DNA of 64,000 nt from Polytrichum commune (Eukaryota > Streptophyta > Polytrichopsida > Polytrichales > Polytrichaceae). The stretch is taken from contig OX485804.1 of NCBI GenBank assembly GCA_950295325.1, forward strand, positions 21,824,001-21,888,000, given 5' to 3'. Positions 12,195 through 23,539 of the stretch are shown piece by piece. The position numbers and the translations under genes are program-made. The notes beneath the pieces are model-generated. The model was not told the origin of the DNA and made no database searches. It worked only from the letters and a program-made list of their open reading frames with translations. The stretch's first letter is position 1. Each line of letters opens with the position of its first letter.

Positions 12195-12546
12195 CCAACC
12201 TAGAAGAAGTCTTCATGTGTGCCCTCACATAGGTCCAATGCATGCTTCCCAAGATTAACACTAGTATGTTTTTAGAGTTGTACATCATGTGTCAACAAAC
12301 CGCTTACTTGTTGATGTCAACAAGGAAAAAACATTTCTTTAATAGTCATCCATCAAGAAAATAAATAATCTAGAGTACCAACAACTAGCATAATGTGTGT
12401 GGTCATATGTTGATACCAAGGAATCACAAAATGTAGAAAGCCTGTAACTAAATTAGGTCGAACTTGGACTCGGACCTTGCTATCTGATCCATATCCAGTG
12501 ACCTCTTCAACTTGCCTGCTACAATATCATGTGCATAAAAACACTA

Positions 12547-12876
12547 CACTAAATATGATATTTAGTGTTTGATTATATTTAGTGTTGTTACCACCTTATC
12601 CTGCTCAACACTAATCTTTAATTCTTTGATAATTAGTGTTAGACAAAAATGCGCCACCACCTTCCCTACCGCCACCTCCCGTCTCCTTTTATCATTGTTA
12701 AATCTTTTTTTATATCCTTACTAACATTAAATCCGCGCATGTAACTTCCACATATTACCATAGTTGATATTTAGTGTTTGAGTTTACATTTAATGTTACT
12801 TACTTTCATAGGGTTAGTGATATTTAGTGTATGCGTTCGTATTTAGTGTATCAAACACTAAATATCATATTTAGTG
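12547..12876. mobile_element. TA-flanked MITE E, palindromic ends
   Basis: The left end begins CACTAAATATGATATTTAGT and the right end is its reverse complement; the match continues through GTTTGAT. Each terminal block is itself a palindrome, so the element has four half-sites. TA lies on both sides (12545-12546 and 12877-12878). There is no coding capacity. A TA target duplication points to the mariner/Stowaway group. The CACTA start suggested that superfamily, but the 3-bp flanks do not match. Confidence 0.7.
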
Positions 12877-13525
12877 TACCTTGTGTTCATCCTCGACATT
12901 GTCAATGTTTCCCATCCTCATTCACTTCATGGAGTTCCACAAACAAATGTAGTTGTAAAATGCGAAGCTAGCCATGCACTACCAGTTTCAAGATTTGGGA
13001 GCCTCACAATCTTCACATTAGAGAAACAAAGTGCACCTATGGTGTGGTATTGTCCAAATCATCGACACCTCCTCAACACCAAACCCCAATTCATACACAA
13101 ACATAATATTCAACACCACAAAAACTACCAACTTAGAAAGCCTCCACTCACCAACGGTACGATTCTCACCCACCCCAAAGACATAGCCCACTCAAAATTT
13201 CATGTTCTCTATTATGAAAATGTGTATTGTATTTGGCTAGATAAATTTAGACATGACATCTTTTACTAGGGAAAAAACCTAGAAGTGTTTTACACTAGCC
13301 ATCTATATGAGGAAATATTTGATTTGAATGGAGGCAGTCTTGGACTCATATAATGCGTCACTTCATGCTTAGGGAAGGCTTAGTGGTGGCAACCGTTACC
13401 TAACCGCTTAGGGTTCTTTGATGGCCTAAACCTATTGGTTCCTTATTTGCCAAAGGGGGCAAGGGGGAAGAGAATTTAAGAGGTGGCAGTGTTTCCCAAA
13501 AGTACTTGCACGCAAGACAAGAGGA

Positions 13526-14890
13526 GTGGTTGAGAAAATTGTCACAAGCTTGGTTTTATTGGAAACCGCTTTTGAGGTGTTCCTTAACTACTTGAGGAAA
13601 AAGCTACCAAAATTTATTGAGAACAATTTTGGTACAAAGTGGCAGGACATTCGCTTCAAGGAGTGTTTGTTAGAGTTCCCTACAAATGTGGTCATCCTCT
13701 TTGTCATTGATTTTGTAGAGATTCACTCTTTTCAATTTCAAAATGAAATCTAAGAGCAACACTAGCACAATGATCAAACGACCATTCTTGTCCATATTAC
13801 CTATCAATACAACCTTCTTTACAACCCTAGTGATGTAAGCAGTCACCGAATAACCAAGGAATATGATTATCACCTCTCTAATGACATGAATCGTGATACC
13901 TTGTTTGTTCAACATGCATTTGAACATCATTGGCAACAATGCAGTCTCTATGTGTATACCCTTATGAATAGTGGGTGTTCTCACATGGTTGTGTAGCCCA
14001 CTCTAAAGGGGCAAAGTGTTCATACTATGTGGCAAAATATCCTCAAAATAGTTTGTTGGCCCTCATCTCCCCTCAAGATGCCGCATGGTATGGAGTTTCC
14101 TTGGGTTAGGACATGGAAAAAGAGAGCATGATTGAGTGAGAGCTATTTGTTAAGAGAGGGTTGCGGAAGGAGCAATTGAAGCTAGAAGGTTCGCCTTCAC
14201 AAAATGCAAGTCATGCAACTCAGTTCCTCATGCTAGCATTTCCTTGAGAACATGCAGGTCATGTGAATGCTTGCCATGGTGTGCAACAAATGATATGGGA
14301 AGTGAAGGAGAATGAAGTTGATAGATCACAAGCTTTTTGGTGTGCTACTATTGAAGGATCCAGGAGGGTTCATTCAATTTCATCATGGAGTCATGTCTAT
14401 TGTCAATTACTCATGATGCATGACTTGTCTTGTTTTGTTTTGCCCTACATGTGTCGATGATGGCGAGGAAGAAGAAATGTAACATAACAACTTCAACCAT
14501 GTTCACCTTTTGAGGAATGTTCGATTGGTGTCCACTAAAAGGAGCTTGGCTTGGGTGCTAGGTGAAACATTTGGATTCCAAACACTAACTAGTTTAGATG
14601 AACTTTCATGGGCTAACGATGTGGAACATGGTGATAATTTTGCAGTTGTTGCTATGGACGACTTCGGGGTGGAGTCTTTTTACTTGATCATGTGCGACAA
14701 ACCACTTTTTGTGCGCAAAAGAATTTCAGTGACAGATGGGACAACGATTGGGATGTTAAAGACCACATGTTGCGAGGATATTGGTACCATAGGCAACAAG
14801 AAGAAGAAAAAAATCAAGAATCTATGTCTTTTTGGACAAACAACCCTCATGCTTCCTACAACTCTCATTTAGTTTGTGTGCCAAATTCAC
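13526..14890 (+). pseudogene. Decayed transposon-like protein gene, non-seed-plant type
   Basis: Conceptual reading across several frames gives a continuous similarity to a repeated protein family that I recall as unnamed hypothetical proteins in non-seed plant genomes. Landmarks are KLPKFIENNFGTKWQD, FQNEI, TILVHITYQYN and DTLFVQHAFEHHW in the first part (13526-14000), AFWCATIEGSRRVHS and LSCFVLPYMC around 14320-14460, and DDFGVESFYLIMCDKPLF at about 14655-14710. The first 450 bases stay in one frame and are broken by TAA and TAG codons where Gln and Trp would be expected; frameshifts follow. This points to C-to-T decay after silencing. Its transposon class is not known to me. Confidence 0.55.
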
Positions 14891-14899
14891 GATGGCCAT

Positions 14900-17121
14900 G
14901 ACAACTCACAAGTGTAGAGGATTTGTATCCACTAACTCCTTAGTCAGGATACAAAGGCTACCACTTTACAAGCCTTGATAGATAGGTAACTCCTTGAATT
15001 AAGTTAGAGATAGAGACTTTTAAAGGGTAGATGCCAACTACGGTTAATTTTAAATGATAGTCTAACATTTAGTGTACAACATTTCTTATGTAGATGTTTC
15101 TTTTTAGAGCTCTTGACTATGCCTTCTATGATCAAAGCTCCTTCAATAAGGTAGAGGGTGCTAAAACCAACACCCCACCCAAAACCAACACATGTAAACG
15201 TCTCCCAATCACCAACACTCTACTACCTTGAAGCGTTCCCCATGGTGTAGGAGTGTATGGGTTCATGGAGTGATGCTTTTAGGTGCCATTAGTGGCGCCG
15301 CCTCATAGCGACCTCCACTACCTCCATGTAGGGTAGGTAATGGGCTCCACCCTATCTCAGGTTGGTTCAAGGTGGGTTTAGGGTGGCTTGTCAATGCCTA
15401 TTCTAGTCATTTTATACACTGCAGAGAAGAGGCCATTCTAGGGGTTATTGCCATTCTATTCACAAAGTCACGGAGGTAGGCCCACAAAGCACAAATAGGG
15501 TTGGTACCCAAGATGAAAGGTGATGGTTTTGCGAGCAAACTAGGTGGGATCACGGAGGTGGCCATGTAGCTTTGCGCACCGTTACTAGTTGGTCTTTGAT
15601 CTAGTTTGGGTCTAGTACCTAACTATGTTGTGTTGGTTCTAGGCAATGAAGGTGGGGGGTCCTCATCATATCCAAGGTCGTCATACATGGGGCCTATATA
15701 TTGGTTTAAGGAAGCTAGTGGTTTTGACTTTGATTATTCATCAAATATCTAATTGAGGCTAATAAATGTTTTTTCTTTCTTTATACTCATGTTTAGAACA
15801 AAGGCTATATGAATACTTTTTTTTTTTCTATCAACCATGTAGCCATATGTATGTGCAATAGCTTAAAGTGTTGGCTTAAGCACCCTTTACCTTACATGCA
15901 ATTGGTTGTGCAATCTACTTTCCCAACACAATGGCTTGCTACAAGTGTACCTCGATTTTCTTCAACTATTGAGTAATAACATTTGGCAGCTAGGGTTTGG
16001 GGTGGTAATGTTGGGGTGGTGATGTTTCAATTATGTTCTTGTTAGTTGGGGTTTAGGAGGTGGTTTGTCTATTGAGCTTATATTGTTGTCACATTCTAGG
16101 TAGTTTTCTTGATTATTGGCTGAGCAATTTTTGCCCATGATTTGAGAATTTTGGAACTCAATAAGTGATTAAAGTGGTTGTTCAAGTGAACACCTATTCA
16201 ATATAGACTTGGACTTTGTTACTAGATTTTCCTAGATTTTCTAGTGATATTATATATACTCTTGAACTTAGTTTCATATTGCTTGTGATATGTGTAGGGC
16301 AATATTATATATGTACATCTAAACCTCTAAATTCAGTTTCATATTGCGTGTGATATGTATAGGGCTAAAATTAATAGTCACCTAAACCAAAAGTGAGTTG
16401 GGGATTGATTAGTGGTAGCCATGTTCAAGATTGAACATAACATAGAGCTTAGGACAGTGTTCAAACCTTCACTCATAAGCAAGCACTATGCTCTTTCACA
16501 AATCTTTGTTCATAAGCCATCACTAGAAAAAAGGCAAGATGCAAGAATGCAAGGATGCAAAGCAAAGTGCACTATGCGAGATGAAGCCAAGATATAAGCC
16601 AAATCCACAACTTGCATCAAGAGAGGTAAGTGTACATATATAACCCCAAACTTTGTTTTCATAGTGGCTAAATGTTCCCAAATTCCAAACTTCCCCAAGG
16701 CTCGACAATATGTCATTTGTACAAAGATCTAGATTACTAAAAGAACCCATTTTACAATGCACATGTAGAATCCACTTGGATATTAAGAAGTGTTAGAATG
16801 TAATGTACACAATTTAGGATAGCATCAATTTCAGCACATGCATTCTTGACAATGAAACCATTCGGGAGCGACTTTGGATCCAAATCTCTCACTTTTTCTT
16901 CACTCAAGTTATTAAGCCGAATCGCAGTACCCCGAGCTTCTGTAAGTTATTGCTGCTTATAATCAACACCACCGGAGTTTGATTAACTTGAAAAAAGTGG
17001 AGCTTAATTATAAAGTCTGTAACTCACAGGTCAGTCGTTGGAGCAATTAATGAAGCACTTCTTCCCACGCAACCTCCCCGAGTGTAACAGTGTCTTGTCT
17101 CCAATGTCCGGGCAGATTTTA
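14900..17121. other. Gene-free interval
   Basis: No supportable gene. Contains a T-run near 15819-15829, and a short duplicated motif (TTTCATATTGC followed by GTGATATGT) at about 16271 and 16337. Confidence 0.5.
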
Positions 17122-17296
17122 GGGCATAATAGGTCATAACCCTAGTGTTTCCGAGTCCAATTGGTTACATGATGTGATCTTTTGGTTTGAACTTGAAGTA
17201 TATTTTGTTGATTCTTCTAAAATGGTCGGTGGTTCTCTTGAAGTCTTGAACTTGAACCGGTTATTTGTCAAACTCAATCGGTTCATCTGTCGCTAT
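17122..17296 (+). repeat. Dispersed CCGGTT repeat C, copy 2
   Basis: Contains, in order, GGGCATAAT, CCTAGTGTTTCC, AAGTCTTGAACTTGAACCGG and GGTTCATCTGT, collinear with 28529-28721. It is non-coding. Confidence 0.7.
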
Positions 17297-17864
17297 AGTA
17301 GAGGTGGCTATTCCTGAACAAGACTCTGTCGGCAACCTATAGGGTACCGGAATTTCGATCATATTGAGACTTAGTTTCAATTAGGCCAGAACCGATAATG
17401 TCATGACACATGTCTTGGTTTTGAGTGCTAAAGTGAGAAGGAATGAGCAATTAAAATGAGCGGTTATGATAGACTCTAGACATTGGGTCAACTTTTGGCT
17501 TCAAAAACTCATAGTAATTTCAATTGACATAATAAAATTATCAAAAGAATCTGCAATCCTCCTAATTTCCATCTTCCCACACATGAAACTAATTGCATTG
17601 CCTTATACCTCTCCAAATCTTGCGTAGAATCTCTTAAGTGATTGGTTATGGGTGCCTCTACTCTAGTGGTCGTTTCTCCCTGTTCATCGCTTGTCTCCCA
17701 AAATTTGAAAAAGGGTGTGTGGGTTTAGGGTTCTCCAAGGGCAACAGACCCAAAACATTTCATGATTGGGCAACCAAAGCAAGTTGAGCCTGTTAGGGAC
17801 AAGCAAGCCCTATCACAAAGAACGTGGGAGCCAACGTGCATTCTTCACACAAAAAAATATGCAA

Positions 17865-18130
17865 ACCAAAAAAAAATGCACGTCGATTGACATGCACAAT
17901 GTAGAATTTGACATGTAGTGCAACTTGTGAAAAAGAAAAAGAAAACCACACGTCAATTGACACGTCAGAGATTGAAATGACACGCACTTACTAGGCATGC
18001 GACATTGAAGTGACATTTTCGAAGAAAATGTAGATTTCAGTTGACATTCACTTTCGATCTTGAAAACGTCATGTGACACCTTGGATTTGAAGTCGAACGC
18101 CAAAACGAAATTCGTGAAACATACACACAT
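17865..18130 (+). repeat. Dispersed repeat A, copy 2
   Basis: Same orientation as 1995-2255, with shared CACACGTCAATTGACACGT, GAAATGACACGCA and GAAACATACACACA. It is non-coding; the antisense open frame at 17813-18292 is accidental. Confidence 0.6.
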
Positions 18131-18341
18131 CGGCACGGGAGCCCCAGGCCACCTCTGAAAGGCAACTAACTCTATACATGCGAGGGTGCATGTGCACAAA
18201 TGAGCAGTTGAGCAGATGACAGAGCTAAAAAAACAAAGTTGCGGGGACTGGGGAACATCGATCGTAGCATATAGTTGGCGCCGGAAAAGCACGGAATATT
18301 TGGTTCCAGCAGTAGAGTGTATATCGTAGACATGCTACTAA

Positions 18342-18735
18342 GAGCATCCTCAGTCGGTCTAGGTAAAGCTCACTGCAAACCAAAACCTATCTTTTGACTG
18401 ACCTAAAATTAGAAACTGAAATTACCATCATTAGAAGCACACCTAAATAAACGTGAGATATTTCTCAAGAAAAAAGAATTGTAAAAATTTGACATAGGTG
18501 AAATCCCTCATTGAAAACACCACATTTTCAAAATTTAGAGGGAGTGCACCAAATCTTGCTTAAAAATGGAAAGATCCTCCCACACTCCCTCCAAATTTTT
18601 GACATTTAGAGGGAGTGTGGGAGGATCTGTCCATTTTAAGCAAGATTTGGTGCACTCCCTCTAAATTTTGAGCAATTTTAAGCAAGATAGGTCTTGGTTT
18701 GCAGTGAGCTTTACCTAGACCGACTGAGGATGCTC
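18342..18735. mobile_element. PIF/Harbinger-like fold-back MITE F
   Basis: The ends begin GAGCATCCTCAGTCGGTCTA and are exact inverted copies for more than 40 bases, flanked by TAA at 18339-18341 and 18736-18738. An inner inverted repeat (TTTAGAGGGAGTGCACCAAA and its complement) continues almost to the centre near 18600, so most of the element folds into one hairpin. The left arm is about 125 bp longer, with a block (about 18389-18530) that has no partner, implying deletion from the right arm. The TAA target duplication fits PIF/Harbinger (Tourist-like) elements. Confidence 0.85.
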
Positions 18736-18738
18736 TAA

Positions 18739-21700
18739 CCGTGCATATTTGGGTTTCAAATGGTTTTCCACAAGGTGGGTTAAACCTTATTTATTTATTT
18801 TTTAAAATTTATAATTAGTAAATGAGATGAGAGTATTGTGGTAAAATGAAATGACAATTGTATTTGAAAAGTTGTAACCTTTCTACAATCAAGTTCACAA
18901 CTATATGCATCAATGTGTGATCAATGTGCCATTCACTAACCGTGCATGTTAGGTTTCACTAAAGGAGCTACAAATGTTGCCCTCTTCTTTGTAGGCATAG
19001 GAAATTGATGAGGTTTTGATATTGTCCTTTTGACTTGTGTAGCCATTTTCTTCTCAAGTTGTTGTTGAAATTTTTGCTTCTTTTTTGGCCCTGGCAAGGT
19101 CTGCTCTTTTCATCTTCATCAAATTGCTACATCTACACCTTGCTATGTGATTCAACTGAAGGAAACTCCATGATGAGTGTGAGTTGACAGTGATGTTTTA
19201 GGTCATTGGCGCGGTCATGATTGAGTTTGAGAGACATCGGACGGTTGAGATTGCATGTGATATAATTTGACGGCCGAGATTATAAGTACACGGTAAGTGG
19301 CATGGTGGAGTATCGTGACATGCACGGTAAGTGGTGTTGCACGGTTAGTAGCATGTCTACAATATATGCAGCATCACAGATATATTCTTTGAAACTTTCA
19401 AGATTCTAAGGGAATGGGAATATTTGTGAGGTAATAAAGCCCGCGTTATACATTGAACGTCCTTCTAAGTAAGTAAGTATCACTTGGATGCTTGAACATC
19501 TTTGGCGGGAATAAGGTGGTTGTGTTTTTTTATCCAGCACTACTTACTTACCACCGCTACAGTCATGGCAAAGTTTAGTATGCAAGATTGGCTCGCTCAG
19601 TCAATGTGTATATCATGACACGATTCTTCAGAAAGTAGGAATCTATGATGCTCTCTCACTATAAACAGAAGAAAAGCTCGTTAAATTACTTCCCGATGTT
19701 GTTACTCTTCTCTTTACTTACAATGGTGGGTGTGGCACACCCGAGGGGCTTCGATCGACTCCCTTCAAAGAAAGCAGGCACATCTTCCTCGGTTTTCCTT
19801 TTTGCATTCGGCATCGGCTTCCTGGCCTTCTGCCTCTAAAAAATACACAAATCTATTAAAAGAAGATTCAAAAATTCCTCGCTCGGTTAGGAGATGCCGA
19901 CTGCAACTCTAAATCTGGAATGCAAGTTCGATGTTCCAGGAGACTTCCACTAACTGCGCTTGACATGACATGACATGGAGTGGTAATTTCCGTTGGCATT
20001 CATGAGTGACAGTGAGCTGGTTAAAGCATAGCCAGCTTTTAAAGCTCCCATCAGCCGGATTTCAAGCAGCTCGCTCAAACCCAAGACTCACAATATGGTT
20101 CTATGCTCTTTCTTTCCAAAAAGAAACAAGGTTAATGTCTAACATGATGAAGCAGTTGGTGTTTGTTCATGTGAACTTTGAGAATACAACTGTGGGATGT
20201 CCCAACCTACTGTAGATTCAAACTTAATTTGAGTCTTCTTGCACTCGGTTGAGGTATCCTATGGCTATGTTTTGAGGGCCTACATGAACAAACAAACGCT
20301 GCTTAATAATGTTATGAGGTCCATCATAAGTTATGTCTTCTTCTTTTTGGGTCTGCTTTTTCCTGTTTTGATCACGTACTTAGTACAAGCTTATATGAAT
20401 ATTAGCCCAATCTAGTCGTAGCACCACAACAATTGGCAAGTGCAATTGGATGTCAAACCCTTAAGTTATATATTCATTGTGCTTCATATATTACTCAACG
20501 ATGGTGGGTCCTCATAATATAATAGGGGGATGTTGGGAGCTTAGTTAAAATATGAGTCTCCATGCTCAGCTTTCTGAGCATCTAACTATTCTATCACACT
20601 AAACAAGCACTAAGTGCTAAATAATGTTATGAACTTACAATGAATACATAAAATTGTTGTAGTGCCCAAAACTTCTATGTTTTGTTCACTAAAACAATAT
20701 TACAAAAAACTCGTGTTCTAGATTTACACGTGCAAAACAAACCATGTCAAATGTGTCCCTATTTCCTTCTCATGTGAAATTCTCACCGATACGAAAACTG
20801 GGAGATAAGTGACTTTGCAAGAAAGTTGGATTGGGTTTGACATCAAGCTGCATTTCAACAGTAGCCATTACATCGAGTCCTTTACAAAAATCCTCATATG
20901 CACCACATCAATGTGAAAGTCAAGAACAACGTGTAAGAATGTTTGTTTCAAGAGCCTATTATTCTCAAATATCTAGGGAAAAAATCGGTGCCCTTAAGAA
21001 CTTGTTGGAGAAGTAACATAAAGCCCTCAATTACTTCTATCGAATAGGAATCGGTTGCATTCAAGTGGCTAGGCAAAACCATTCTATCGGTTACTAATTA
21101 AGGGCGACCACAACATTGTACCAATGATGTGCGCATTTTAAAACGTATACACGGACTACATCCACTCCGAGACGTGTATGTAATCATCAGGTACTAGTTG
21201 ATTAAAAATATATATATAGAGTGTTGAAAACTGTAGCAAGAGATTTTAGTATTTCAAACCGTACAAAATGGGGCACAAATACAAGTGAGGTACCGTTTCC
21301 AATCGTCATTCATGCACAATTGGTTCATAGATAATGTTCCTTACTCACACTTTGACCAATGTGTAACTTGGATGTCACAAACCCCATATAGACCATCACG
21401 GAAGAAGGAAGCACCACTTAACACTTCAAAATTTGGACCACATTCTTTAGTAGCATGATATTGTACTTGCTTTTAAGGCATGTTCACTGTTTGGCCACTT
21501 TGCACACTTGAATCTAATAGTGTGGGATAATGATATTATGCTAACCCTAGTGATGGTTGATGTTGTTTGTATATATATAAACATACCGTAGTACCTTTAC
21601 CATTTATACTATTCGTAGTAAACAAAGTCATTGTAAACTTTATTTTAGGTTCAACAATCCTGGATTTAAAACCCTTTTTGTCCAAATTTATTTTAATATT

Positions 21701-23212
21701 TTGAATATATAAGCTTCTAAAATAAATTTTATATAGATAACTTTTAAATTTTATATAGCTTTTAATAAGTGCCGAAGTAGTAAACGCACTATGGTGTATA
21801 TAGATAGATAGAGAATCTTAGTTCTTAATGAGGGGGACTTACTTTTATATTGAGTTGATTTGGATCTTCTAAGGTCCTAGCTAGTCAACTATCATGTCAT
21901 GCATCACTTGTTGTATGGGAAGGCTATAAACATGTGCAAGAACTATAAGGTGGGGGGTGTTCTTCCTATAAGTTGTGTACACATGTACATGCCAATCATG
22001 TCTTTATTATGGAGGTATTCATGTTGGATTCTAGGAGTTTGAGAGATTCCCTTGAATCATCTTTGCCTCGTTTGTTTTATTACCCTTGGATTGCTTGTAA
22101 ATTTCAAGGCCGTAGGTTTTCCAACGTGCTACATTGTTCATAAATACTATAAGAAAACCAATACCTATAACCCCAACTACAAATTTATGTAATCCAATGC
22201 ACAAATGAATGGTGAAATAATAAAGAAAATGTATTCCCATGCCAACACAACAACACATAATAGGCACGACAACCATATTAACAAATATTCTAACATGAAA
22301 TGCAAATTTCTCCATTGAACCTTCTTACACTTTATCATGTGAACAAAAGAGAGCTAGAAATAATCACTAAGCCCCAATGCTCTCTCTCTCTCTCTCTCCC
22401 ACATAACCCAAAAGTAAACCCAATGAAGGGCATGACACTTCATGATCTACAACAACAATATGAATGAGGTTCATTCACGTCACATTCACGTAACTCCTTG
22501 ATGTTTATTTTCTTGCAAAGCATGACAGTGTTTGAAAAAGTTTCAAAACTAGATGGCTCCGAACATGTCCTATATATTCACTTATATAAATTAAGATACA
22601 CATAGTAAGATTGGCGGAATGTTTGTATGAGTACATTTAATCAAATTAATTTCATAGAGTTCATCTTGAAGTCTCTCAAACACTCATTGTTATGGTAGGG
22701 AGTTTTGCCCCACTTTTGATATTTCATAATGTTTCAAGGAGTATGTATATATTCACACGGTGTTGGCAACCCTGATTTTGGTGAAACTAAGGGGGGGAGG
22801 TGTTTGACTTTGGGCAAGACTTGACGTTTATATTAAAGAACGAGGTCCTTGTCAAACTTTGGACTCGAGCACCATTTTAGGTGCCTTCATAAGTTTGTCA
22901 TGAAACCATCCTTAAACAACCATCTCTTGGGGGGTTCCAACACCACTTGAATACTCCTTGAACATACTCAAATGTCAAAAGTGCCCAGGACCAAACCCCC
23001 TACCAAGACACGAGCTTTCAAGAGAGGCTTTAATTAAGGATAACTCCCATGTCACCGTCCAATCTAGTATTACCAAGTATTTTGCAACCAATATTGTGTG
23101 CAAACGATGGGCATTTGGAAAAAAATTAAAAATTAAAATAAAATAGATGTCACAATTCCCCCAATGTAGATCGTAAACGCCAAAGTCAACTTACTTAATA
23201 GTCCAACAAAAC
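18739..23212. other. Gene-free interval with a LINE tail
   Basis: No protein gene is supported. Besides the LINE 3' remnant at 19728-19846 it holds AT-rich DNA, a CT microsatellite (about 22380-22398) and short chance frames. Confidence 0.5.
19728..19846 (+). mobile_element. LINE 3'-end remnant
   Basis: Shares CCGAGGGGC, CTCGG, TTTTTGCATT/TTTTTGGCGTT and TTGGCCTTCTG(C/T)CT followed by an A-run with the 3' end of the LINE at 7517-8127. The target duplication could not be identified. Confidence 0.5.
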
Positions 23213-23535
23213 CACACCGATCATCCCAATTAGTGTGTGTTACTATTCAGAGTTACACACAACTATTTTAATGAGAATGTAATAGTTTACCTTGAAGCGA
23301 AGTCATGTATGTTCTACAGTGTCCAAACAACGATTTGGGCGAACCAGCCCATACACTCGTTCCCTTGTTGGATGCCTAAACCCTTGCCTCCAAGGGAACC
23401 AATGTACGGGTTGGTTCGCCCCAGCCCCAAACAACCCTATTAAACTTTTGTTAGCAAAAACTGGACTCCCGAGTAGGACGTTATTGCATTGCGTGAGTCC
23501 AAATAATAACACACTCTAAATAGGGTAATCGGTGT
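23213..23535. mobile_element. MITE family B, copy 2 (interrupted)
   Basis: The left end CACACCGATCATCCC and right end ATAGGGTAATCGGTGTAG are inverted partners, and both carry the GTTACTATT / AATAATAACAC core of family B. The element is longer than copy 1 because miniature element D is inserted inside it. Confidence 0.65.
23337..23421 (+). mobile_element. Miniature fold-back element D, copy 2, nested
   Basis: An 85-bp unit starting GGGCGAACCAGCCCATACAC and ending with its diverged complement GTACGGGTTGGTTCGCCC; the inner arms GTTCCCTTG/CAAGGGAAC are exact complements. It sits inside a family B MITE, indicating later insertion. A second copy is at 12113-12194. Confidence 0.75.
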
Positions 23536-23539
23536 AGCG

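Noticed and set aside
12547-12876. CACTA-superfamily transposon
   Set aside because: The ends begin CACTA, but the flanking three bases differ on the two sides, whereas TA matches.
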